Position numbers and translations under genes: made by a program. Source: Neonectria sp. B-13 (lineage: Eukaryota > Ascomycota > Sordariomycetes > Hypocreales > Nectriaceae). From it: a DNA stretch of 64,000 nucleotides. Under the pieces are notes generated by a model. The model made no database searches. It was not told where the DNA came from and was given only the letters and a program-made list of their open reading frames with translations. The DNA lies in the NCBI GenBank assembly GCA_002682825.1, contig NOKP01000002.1, positions 4,942,309-5,006,308 on the forward strand, given 5' to 3'. Below, piece by piece: positions 10,011 to 19,405 of the stretch; within the stretch, counting starts at the first letter, position 1; every line of letters begins with the position of its first letter.

Positions 10011-11879
10011 ACACGCTGGAAAGGGTGTATACAAAGTAAAAGAGAAGTGTCTAGTGTCGTGGGATTTCGAGCACTCGCTGGGCTCGCCGGGGCAGACCAT
10101 CCAGAGGCAAGCCCGAGCCCTGCTGGAGCAGGCTGTCACAACAAGTGAAGCTCTTGCGGGTACGATGGCGAATCCTGTCACCTCCTCAATCCTCCCCGTT
10201 GGAGGAGGGGTGACGTCTTTCCCCGGAATAGAATACGTACATGTTAGCGCACAGGTTCTATAAGATGACGATCTAAGCGTATTGTCCTTGCGTGGAGGTG
10301 CTGCATCATGCGGGTGATTCCAAGGTAGGATTGTGTGCCATCAAAGGCCGAAGCTGGTTGCGAGAGTGAGACACGGTTCCCGTCGAGGCCAATACGTCAC
10401 AGGCGTAGTTCTGGACGGGCTCGTGGAGGGCGGATAAATGTTCAATGGCACGGAAAGTGAGCCAGGGGCGGATCAATTGCTGCTCACGGGGTTGAGGGTT
10501 TGGGTTGAAGGCAGGTTGAATATGCGGGCTGAGATGTCATCATTGCCTGGGGTAAACGCGGCTACCAACGCGGGAGCCAGCAGCGGGCGGAGTCAGAAGG
10601 AGGGTGGGGAGAGGGCATATAGAGGCGGCGATTGGATGATAAAAGGTACCCGGACATGGAAGTCCGCACGGAGTAATCCGAAGGGTGATCTGGGATGATG
10701 GGAACAATGTTATCCTCGGGCGAATCGCAGAGGGCGTGTTTCTGATTGTTGGGTTTGTGTGAATCGAGAGTGTTGAGAGGGGTAGGTCGAGCTGGGTATT
10801 CGCAGGGTGCCATCTTGATCGAATGTTCAACGATAATAGGGTTACCTTGTAGTGGTAGTATGTAGTAGGCATTGACGATGATGGATGGTCAAAGTGCAAA
10901 CTATGAGACTGAATGAAACCAAATTGAAAACACAGGCATTTCAGAAGAAGATGGGGAAGCCGAGATTCCGAGTGCTAGAGGTAGACAAAGGTAGACAGCA
11001 TGGAACGATCCTGTGCAAGAAAGCATGTGAATGGGACGAGGCGATATGGGGCGTGGCACGCGCGCTGCACGAGGTACATGAAGGGGGCGCACCCGGACAC
11101 TGAAAACCGGCAGCTTACAGTGGGTGGCTGGTGCGGATTTCCCTAGAACTTACCGGGCCTGGCCTACTAGCAGGGCAACCGACAGCAGCATGCGCCTAGA
11201 GAGAGGTACTTGCTGTACCTACCGAGTACTAAGCGTCCCTCCCCCACGTACTCAGAGGCACACCCCGCAGTCTATCTCCACGACAAGTTCCCTCCCTTCC
11301 TGCTAACCTCAGGGTCTGCCCAATTCAGAAGCAGCGACGGCACGCGGGAGAGATCGACGTCCCCCCAGTTCCTTCCCTTCGCCTTCCCACCCCCGCCCTC
11401 GTAACTCAAAAGCTCCAGGGCTCAAGCGCCCAAGCTCCCTCAACCTTCCTCTCCCTCCTTTCCCTCCAGCATCCTCCTCCCTCGCCAACTTCATATCCCG
11501 AATCGATCAGAGAACGCGATCGCCGCCGTCACTGCTGCTGCCGTCCGCGCCGCCGCCCTGCCGTGGGCAACCCGGACGCCCGAGCGCCCGAGCCACAAAA
11601 CGTGCTACGACAACGGTACTGCCACCACCCGTCCGCCAACCGCCAACCGCCAACCGCCCACCGCCCACAGGCCGACGTCCCGCAACTCGCCGCCCGCAGC
11701 CCGCTTTCCACTTCCCGCTTCCCGGCGTCTGGATGGAACCAGCGGCTCCTGGCGACTGGGCGTGTTGCGACCGCGCCCCGAACAACCGCCACCTCCCCTC
11801 CTGCTGCTGCCCTAGTCTCCCCGACGAGACTGCCGTCTGAGGTCCCCAATTGCTTTCCCCCTCGGGAGAGAGGGAAGCT
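10011..11879. other. TMA46 3' flank and carrier-gene upstream region
   Basis: 1.9 kb without a supported gene. The first 250 bases are GC-rich and contain short inverted repeats (for example CCTCCTC...GAGGAGG near 10180-10210). The last 550 bases are strongly pyrimidine-rich, with a CCGCCAA heptamer repeated about three times near 11630-11660, and are a likely promoter and 5' leader. Confidence 0.55.
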
Positions 11880-13222
11880 ATGACTGCTGAGGCCACACTG
11901 GTTCACCAACATGTCCCAGGCCACCCGTCACCATCGCCACTGCCATCCCCGGTTGCAACCCCAGCCATCATGCCGGACGCCACTGGAGGACGACGCGATG
12001 GCGAGACGACAAAGAAGACCGCTTCTGCCTCGCTCACCAACTCCAATGGCGACTACCACCGCTTCATCAAACGATATCGCACAGAGCTGGCCGCAAGCTC
12101 CTCCAGCGTCTTCTCCACCCTCGCCGCCTTCCCCCTTGATAGCGTCAAGACGCGCATGCAGACATACCAATACAAGGGCTTTCTCGACTGCGTCCGCCAT
12201 ACTTACCGCACAGAAAAGCTAGGCGGCTTCTTTCGAGGTACGCCATCATCCCCAATGGCACGGCTTCCACTGCCTTGTCCTTATCTGTGTGCTCAACCGA
12301 AGCTAATACATTTCTCCTCCAGGTGTTGCGGCTCCGATGGCTAGTATCACCCTCGTTCGAACCGTCTCCTTCTCTATATATCAGCGCGCCAAGTACTCTT
12401 ACGCCGACTGGGTGAAACGAAACTTCAGCTTCGACATTATCGGCCACGTTAACCGCCACGGCACCTACCCCAACCTATACTCCGTCGCCTGCTTCGGCGC
12501 AGCTGGTGCCACCGCTGGCTCCGCAATCACCTTCCTCGCCTGCCCCTTCGAACTCACAAAGCTCAGCGCCCAGGTCTCCGTGCTGCTCGCCGAGCGTGGC
12601 AGCGGCGGTAGCAAGGGCAGCCATGCGGTGGCCGTCAGCTACCAAAATAAGGGCACTCTGAGGACCATGGCCAACATTATCAAACACCGCGGCGTCTTCG
12701 GGCTTTACACCGGCTTCAATCTCCATTTATGTACGTTCTAGGATGTACTTGGAGCGAGTGGCCAGAACTAACTGAGAATTCCACAGTACGCGATACCTTA
12801 GGGACGGCCATTTACTTCATGGTGTACGAGAGCGGCAAGCAAATTGGAAACACATTTGCCGGCGACCACCCTAACAGCAACAAGCTGGCTGTTGTTGCCG
12901 CTGGAGGCATGTGTGGGTTGGTATCATGGGCCATGATCTGTAAGTTCTTTTCAGCTTGGGCCTCGTCTCACTCCTCGCTGACACGATGCTTTCTGCAGAC
13001 CCCATCGACTCCGCCAAGAGCATTTACCAACGTAACTCGCTTCTCTACTCCAAGGGCCAGACAGTGGAGCCTGCGCCCAAGATTGAGTTCTTTAAGCGTC
13101 ACATGTATCGCGGTCTCGGTGTTTCTATGAGCCGATCGTGTGTCGTCAACGCCATCTTCTTCTCGTCATTTGAGTTCATCAAAAACCACATTCAAACGCT
13201 GGACGATGAGGCGAAAACGTGA
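11880..13222 (+). CDS. Mitochondrial carrier (SLC25 family), substrate not assigned
   Basis: Predicted solute carrier of the inner mitochondrial membrane. Four exons, 11880-12237, 12323-12730, 12787-12939 and 12999-13222, give 380 aa with in-frame junctions. Three carrier repeats are visible through their P-x-[DE]-x-x-[KR] signatures: PLDSVK in repeat 1, PFELTK in repeat 2 and PIDSAK in repeat 3. A variable N-terminus of about 65 residues is rich in Pro/Ser/Thr. The third repeat contains an unusually long loop before the last helix. The RDTLGTAIYFMVYE segment recalls the carnitine/ornithine branch of the family, but I do not assign a substrate. The chosen start is the first ATG after stops in frame; a second Met at codon 31 is possible. 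Confidence 0.85.
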
Positions 13223-13823
13223 ATCTCCAAAAAAAATTAAAACAATTAAGCAAAAGATCATCTTAACTCTAGTTGAGCCGGTGGGAGCCGTCGGGCTGGG
13301 CACTCATTGGGTAATTCAGTGGAGGGAGAGTAACACGGGAAATACCGGACAACAAGCATGCATGCATTACGAGTGGGCGTTTTTGAGGCTCCTTGGTCGA
13401 TTTTTCAACTGTACTTTTCCCTGCCTGCGGCTTGGCCTATCGTCACTTCAGTAGTGAAAGGCAGCATTTGGGTTTGGCGCCGATATTGCGTGAGTCGGGG
13501 CAGGTTTTTAGCATTGGGAAACGGGGCAATATGCCAAAGGTGTTACGAAGCCCAGTGGAATACGGAACGGACAGCGGGGAGCATGCCGATTGGTTCTCGG
13601 GAGAATGTAGAAAGTTATGTCGATTTCAAGCAAATGGCATATGTGCCAGCATTCCATCCACACAGCCCTTCCAAGTTGCTACAGTGACATAGAATATTTG
13701 ATTCACAGGCATGACGATGAACGGAATAGTTTGAAGGTATTATGCTTGCGTTGAGCGCTGACTAGACCATCCGGAAGATCATCCGCCGCGTTCTCTCCAC
13801 GTTGCCATCTTCACTTGCCGTCT
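13223..13823. other. Convergent 3' flanks of carrier and SMP genes
   Basis: About 600 bases between two converging genes. It contains their terminators; no third gene, repeat or RNA is apparent. Confidence 0.55.
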
Positions 13824-14057
13824 TCACTTGCCACCTTTCGCCTTTTGGGCCGCGTTCGTATTCTTGTCGGCTGCAGCCTGGGATCTCTGCGCAAACTGAG
13901 GGTCGTTTCCGGTCTTGGCCTATTGATCAGGCCGGGTTAGCACAGTTGCTCAAGTTCTGGAGAGGCTACTTACTTCGGCGGACATGATTCTTGCCTTGTC
14001 CTCCTGGGTCACGGGGGTGGCCTTGGGGCTGGACTTGGGGGTATCGGTACCAGGCAT
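13824..14057 (-). CDS. Small SMP-domain-like hydrophilic protein (59 aa)
   Basis: Two exons, 13974-14057 and 13824-13919, joined through a 54-nt intron (GTAAGT...ATAG), give 59 residues. The protein is wholly hydrophilic with no signal peptide or membrane segment. The central part (PVTQEDKARIMSAEAKTG, then FAQRSQAAADKN) resembles the seed-maturation (SMP) motif of small fungal stress proteins, in which T.ED..RI.SAEAK and a RAQSAADKN pattern recur. The exact role is unknown; a desiccation or stress function is inferred from the motif. A consensus TATA box lies about 140 bp upstream, and a CCCCT stress-element core is near 14187, which fits an inducible gene. Confidence 0.75.
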
Positions 14058-14197
14058 GGTGGATGACTGAAGAAGAAGATAGTTGAGAGTAGTTGAGTTG
14101 AGTTGGGTTAAGTCGAGACGAGGTGGGATTGGATCTGTTGAGTTGTGTGATGGCGATGTAGAAAGGAGAGTTCCCCAAAGCCCGGGCCCCTTCAGCC

Positions 14198-14204
14198 TTT
14201 TATA
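14198..14204 (-). promoter_or_regulatory. TATA box of the SMP gene
   Basis: The minus strand reads TATAAAA, about 140 bp upstream of the start codon, in an otherwise GC-rich stretch. A canonical TATA box is unusual in this window and suggests regulated transcription. Confidence 0.6.
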
Positions 14205-14700
14205 CCCTTTCCTAAGGAAGTTTGCGTCGAAGGTGACTGTGGATAGGTTTGATGCTATGACTCTTTGCCTCTGCTTGTATTGACGTTGCTGCGTTTGCTT
14301 GCACTTGATGGTGAAGACAATCGTCTTGATTGATTCGTCACTCACAACAATGTAAACTCAAACAGCAACTTGAGGAAACCAACAATTGATTGATGGTAAA
14401 ACAGGACGCTACAAACCACCATGTAGCTTTTGACAAGACTCCTCTCCTGATTTGCGAACATGGACAATCGCCGCACAGCCATGCCTTGAAACCCCTTGCC
14501 TGCAGGTTTTGGTTGTCTCATGTGTTTCATTCTTGCACACTCGTCATGTATGTGTCATTGAAGTGATGGCCAGAGAGTAACGATTAGCGGAAATGCATAG
14601 AAGGAGGAAGGGAAAAAGAGGCTTCTTTGCAGCATTGCGACGGTAGTTCTCTGGAATATGCTGGCTGGCGTTGGGGATGAAGCAAGGCTGGACTAACATC
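14205..14700. other. Upstream region of SMP gene, no gene seen
   Basis: AT-rich DNA between the SMP promoter and the repeat island, with no supported coding sequence. Confidence 0.5.
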
Positions 14701-14871
14701 AACTACGAGATTGAACTACATAGAGCATTAACTATAAGATTGAACCACATAGAACATCAACTATAAGATTGAACCACATAGAACATTAACTACAAGATTG
14801 AACTATATAGAACATTAACTATAAGATTGAACCACATAGAACATCAACTACGAGATTGCACCATATAGAAG
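14701..14871. repeat. 29-bp minisatellite, six units
   Basis: Five full units and one truncated unit start at 14701, 14730, 14759, 14788, 14817 and 14846. The consensus begins AACTAYRAGATTGAAC and ends with a variant of CATAGAACAT. Units differ almost only by C/T and A/G transitions, so the array is old or has been mutated by a transition-biased process. Confidence 0.85.
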
Positions 14872-15016
14872 AGTGCTTTAATTGATTCAGGTTTTATGAA
14901 TTGAAAAAAAAGAGCAATTGAAAGAATTCGAGGGAATAAATTGCAAGTCTTCGATATGTCATTTGGGAGTGGCTATGTCTTGAACTCCATACCCCCGAGG
15001 TCGAATAATCTCATCT

Positions 15017-15028
15017 ATCCATCAGCGC
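15017..15028. repeat. Left 12-bp target-site duplication
   Basis: ATCCATCAGCGC here is repeated exactly at 16284-16295, on either side of the LINE-like insertion. This is the expected footprint of target-primed insertion. Confidence 0.7.
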
Positions 15029-16283
15029 AACAACTCTCTCCTGTAAAAATTTCCACTTTCTAGATACTATTAGTGCAGAAATTTTTTCATAGGCTATTAT
15101 AGCCCGCTATTGCAGCTGGTGCCCTTCTGGTCACTAACAGCTGCAGCAAAGGAAGAATTCAGAGAGTTGGCTTCCTTTGCTTTCAATAGCTGGCCCGACC
15201 TCATCAGCAACAGGGCCCTGAGCCGCCTTGGGAAGCGCCCCCCGCCCTGTCTACGACGATGACTGCAGCCGCAGCTGCACCCGACCTCATTGTGCTAGAA
15301 TGATGCAGCTGCCGGCTGACTGCAATAACCTTGGGCTTCCAACCCTAGGATCTATCAGCATCAGCAGCATTAAGGGCTTCGTGACCCCTTGAGCCCTAGT
15401 GACGATAACACCCCCCTTCCTCCCGACCTCATCAGCTTCTTCGGGCCCTACTGACCTTCTGGCTCCCTGCCTAGCCGACCTTCTGGGCTTCTAGCCCTTG
15501 GGCTCCTTGCCCATAACCTCATCAACGCCTTTGAGCCGCGATGACTACCCCCTTGGTCTCTTGACCCTTGGGGCCTCTGCAGCTCCTAGCTGCCCCGACC
15601 ACATCGGTGCCCTGACGGGCCCTGCCGACCTTCCGGGCTTCGTGCCCCGGGCTCCGTGCCCTTGACCACAGCGGCCGTGCCGGCTTTTCGGGCTCTTTGC
15701 ACTGCCGACCCTCGGTCTCATTGTCCTGCCGACTTTCGGGCTCCTAGCCCTGCCGACGACTTTCGGGCTCCGTGCCCTGCCGACGACTTTCGGGCTCTGT
15801 GCCCTGCCGACCTTCTGGCTCCCTGCTTAGCCGACCTTCCGGGCTTTGTGCCCCCGGGCTCCTTGCCCTACGATACAACCGGCACCCTCGGGCCTGCTGG
15901 CCTTCCTTTCCTTTGTCTCTTACCCTTCTTTCTAAGCTGGCTAGCCTACTTAACTGCCTTGCTTAATAGCTCTAGCAGATGCCTAAGGTTTTTTAGACGG
16001 TTCCTCTATAATAAAAACTATTAGCTAACAGTAGAGTCTAATCTGCACTATTAAGACCTACTAATAGGCTTATAGTAGGATCAAGTTGTATATATTATAC
16101 CATTGAAATGCTAGAGGGCGCGGAGGACAAGGGGTAGCAAGGGCTATCTCTAGATAGCATTAAATCTCTCTGTATCTTTAGTCTTAGCCTGCATAGTATG
16201 TCGTCTTGTCCTAAGAGGAATAGGCGGGCCGATCCCGTACGACATAAATAATACAAACAAACAAACAAACAAACAAATAAACA
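15029..16283 (+). mobile_element. LINE-like (Tad-clade type) retroposed element, non-autonomous or internally deleted
   Basis: A 1255-bp insertion bounded by a 12-bp duplication and ending with GACATAAATAATA and a (CAAA)n tail at about 16254-16276, the typical 3' end of a non-LTR retrotransposon. The sequence just before the tail (about 16195-16250) resembles the terminal region I recall from ascomycete Tad-type LINEs. Inside, a short AT-rich start is followed by a very C-rich region of degenerate 24-27 bp repeats (15690-15880), then a TA-rich part. No reverse transcriptase or endonuclease frame is present at this size. The element is therefore a deleted copy or a short dependent element. Family assignment is from memory; boundaries rest on the duplication and tail. 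Confidence 0.65.
15690..15880 (+). repeat. Degenerate 24-27 bp tandem repeats within the LINE-like element
   Basis: Units read roughly TGCCGACGACTTTCGGGCTC followed by a variable TGTGCCC-type end, with a 3-bp indel between units. They keep one frame open (15656-16024) as a PADDFRA-type repeat peptide, but the frame has no known domain. Confidence 0.6.
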
Positions 16284-16295
16284 ATCCATCAGCGC
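16284..16295. repeat. Right 12-bp target-site duplication
   Basis: Exact copy of 15017-15028, immediately after the tail of the LINE-like element. The remaining bases up to 16560 are the THR4 3' flank. Confidence 0.7.
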
Positions 16296-16560
16296 GACAT
16301 TTTAAGATGCAGGTCTTTTTGCACTACGCGCCCAAGTATCATGAACTCCCTCTAAACAATGCTGATACAACATTGGGGACACTGTCCATTCCATCGTCGC
16401 TCTCGTATGGAGGCCACTTACTCTCGCTCACCAACCCATCGTCTAGCCGACATGCTCTCTCTAGATCAAACCAACTCTCGACCTGAATGCGGCCGTCGAG
16501 CTTTTCAATACATACATCCGAAACAAAACAGTCCCATCATGCGCCTCGTCTCTAGCCGAT

Positions 16561-18397
16561 CTAGTTGCTCTCGCTGAGCTCTTGCTCCACCTGGACCTTG
16601 ACAATCTCGCGAACCTTTTGGAAGTCGTTGTCGACCGTCGTCACCCGCTTTTCCTTGGACTCGAGGCCTACAAACTCGGCAGGGAGGACATCCTTCTCGA
16701 AGCTGAAGCCCTCCGTGCTCTTGAGAGCTACGTCGACGGCACCGGCAAACTTGGCAGGGTGAGCAGTAGAGAGCGAGATGTGGGCGACACTGGATCCAAC
16801 ACGCTCAACCGATCGCCCGGTAGCGTTGACACCGACAGCGGTGTGAGGGTCTAAAACGTATCCAATCTTGGTGTAGAAGGACTGGATAGTCTCGATGGTC
16901 TGCTTATCGGTGACACGTTCGCTCTCAAAGTCTCGCTTGGCGCACTTCAGGATATCCTGGTAGACTGGGCCAAACGACCCAGTGTTCTTGAGCTCCTGAA
17001 GCCAGGTGTTGACCTCCTGGCCGGCCTGCCTCTGGTTCCATACGTCGTCCATGCCAGCAGTCTCTGCAAACTCATAGGCGAGGAACCACAGTAGGCGCTC
17101 AAAGTTGCTCGACACCAGGATGTCCATGGCTGGGCTGAGCGTCTCTTTGACACCCTCCGCCCCAGGCGCGGCGTCGGAAGCGCTCTTCTCGTACTTGCCC
17201 GTCTTCCAGAAGCGATCGAGAATGTCGTTTTCGTTAGTAGCAATGACTAGCCTCTCGATGGGCAGGCCCATGCGCAGAGCAAAGTAACCAGCCAGGATGT
17301 CGCCGAAGTTGCCGGTGGGAACGACGAAGCGGACCTTGTCGCCGAGGTTGAACGACGAGGACTTCTTGGCGAGCGAGAAGTAGGAATGGAAGTAGTAGAC
17401 GATCTGAGCGAGGATTCGGGCCCAATTGATCGAGTTGACGGCGCCCAGGTTCAAGGCTTTGTTGGAATCGGGGTCGGCAAACATGGCCTTGACGATGTCC
17501 TGTACGATTTTCATGAGCCATGCTCCCGTGGTTGGGGGTCAGAAGGGCTAGGTGCTTACCTGACAATCGTCGAAAGTACCCGTGACAGCGAGGTTGTGGA
17601 CGTTCTTGTCTAGGACCGTGGTCATTTGGGCCTCTTGAATTGGTGAAACGCGACCTTTGGGGTGCATGATGAAAACAGAGACATCTTGCTTTCCGCGTAG
17701 GCCGTAGATGGCGGCAGAGCCAGTATCACCACTAGTAGCGCCAATGACGGTCAAGTGGTGTCGGTCTATGTATGGGTGAGCATGTGTTCGTTGATGGGAC
17801 GGTGAGGGATATGCGGCCGTTGTCGCATATCTCCCAGGGACGTCATACCTCGGCCAGTCTTGCCCTTGTTCTTCCTTACCAGGAAGTACTCGAAGAGGTT
17901 GCCGAGGAACTGTAGGGCGACATCCTTGAAGGCAAAGGTAGGCCCGTGGAAAAGCTCGAGGAGGTAGTGGTTGTCGGAGAGGTGGACGAGGGGCGTGGTC
18001 TCGGGGTCGCGGAAGGTGGAGTAGCTGCGGTCGATGATGTCCTTGAGGTCGGCTTTAGGAATCTCGGAGGGAGAGATGTAGAGCGAGAGAATCTCAAGGG
18101 CCAATTGCGGGAAGCTGAGGTCTTTCCAGGACTCCCAGCCCTCGGCCTTGGGGATCTGCTCGGGGATATAAAGACCGCCATCGTTGGCGAGGCCCTTTAG
18201 GACAGCTTCTTCGAAGGAGAACTAGGTGAAAGAAGAATATGTCAGCCGATTCACGTCGTGGGGTCTCATGTTTGGCGGGAATCACAGAGACAACAGGGGC
18301 TTCTTACGTCAGAGTCCTCTCCGCGGGTGCTCAGATAGCGCTGAGACGGGGTGTGTGAGTCTTCGGTGCCATTCTGGGCAGTGCCGTTGGTGGTCAT
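16561..18397 (-). CDS. THR4: Threonine synthase
   Basis: PLP enzyme converting O-phosphohomoserine to threonine, the last step of the threonine branch. Four exons: 18308-18397, 17849-18221, 17560-17765 and 16561-17499, giving 535 aa. Introns are 86, 83 and 60 nt with in-phase junctions. The N-terminus contains the family's RYLSTRGE motif at residues 20-27. The PLP-binding lysine lies in the motif FAFKD (about residue 129). The phosphate-binding loop appears as GATSGDTGSAA, and the NSINWARI and PTGNFGDI motifs are typical of the fungal type. Length fits fungal enzymes. The upstream region contains a Gcn4/CPC1-like core. Confidence 0.95.
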
Positions 18398-19405
18398 GGT
18401 TGCGGCTCTGGTGGGGGGGAAAGGCGGGCTCAATGAAGACGTGGGAAATTGAAAGAGACGGGCCTCGAGAGAAGAGAGAGAGAGAGAGAGACAGGGAAGT
18501 TGGTCGGAAGATGATGAATTGTTGAAGTGGCAAGGCCGAGTCGAGTCGAGTCGAGACAAAAAATTAACACTTCTCTTAGAGGAGTCAGTTGCTAAAGATG
18601 GCGCCGCCGAGAGTCGGTCTCTCAGACGCCTTGCCCCTCTTCCCAATTGCGCCTAGTGCGGGGTGTGGTCTGAACGAATTTGCAGTCTGAATGACTGGAT
18701 CGCTGCATGACGGAAGGTGGTTGGCTGGCGGGGCTGCTCGTTTTCGTCTGTTCCGTCCCGTCGGCCGGAGGTACGTACTCGTTCTCTTGAGTCCCGTCTT
18801 CAAAGTACTAGCACTATGTATTCGTACAACGGAGTACAGTTTCAACCCCTCCCTCCCACCGGAACTGATTGGCCCAAAGGCGGGGGAAAATTGAAGTTGA
18901 CGGGGAGCCGGTCTCGGCTTGGCCGTCGAACCACTTCAACACTTGCGCTGGGGAGCTTGGCGGAAGCAATAATGTAAGGAAAGGCATTGTATGGTGTTCC
19001 CCTTCGTCCAATACGAATACAGCACGCCGACGGAGAATAGGTAATAGGCATTTCGTCACAGGTTGAAAGCGACCGGGAACGGAGCCCGACTGCGCGGGAC
19101 AGCCAACCACCATCCATCTCCACCCGAGCGAGTCCGCCACCGCAGATCAGATGGGGCAAAAAGAACGTGCCCAGTGCCCTGGTTGAGGGAACTCCACGCC
19201 TTGATTGATAGATAGATATCTACGAATATGCTCTTAATACATGATACGTGCCTGTTCTAGCGGCAGTTCGCTGCGATGTGGATGTGTACAGTACACTCGA
19301 GTCATGCCTCGCCGCTCTCGACGGATCCGGGAGGAAGCCACTAGCCTGACTACCACTCGGCTTCCCCAGCCCTTCTAGGCCCTCAACTATGTGAGCCAGT
19401 TGTCC
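18398..19405. promoter_or_regulatory. THR4 promoter and 3' flank of the AT-hook gene
   Basis: 1 kb of non-coding DNA. It carries a GA-dinucleotide tract near 18475-18490, a TCGAG pentamer repeat near 18538-18555, and TGACTC on the minus strand (18582-18587), about 185 bp upstream of the THR4 start. That core is shared by Gcn4/CPC1 sites of amino-acid biosynthesis genes. The rest shows nothing firm. Confidence 0.5.

Noticed and set aside
10040..10230. GC-rich stretch with inverted repeats as possible structured RNA
   Set aside because: I looked for conserved blocks of RNase P, SRP and MRP RNAs and found none; covariance searching would be needed.
16095..16289. 64-codon minus-strand frame through the (CAAA)n tail
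   Set aside because: It is the reverse translation of a LINE tail and simple repeat, not a gene.
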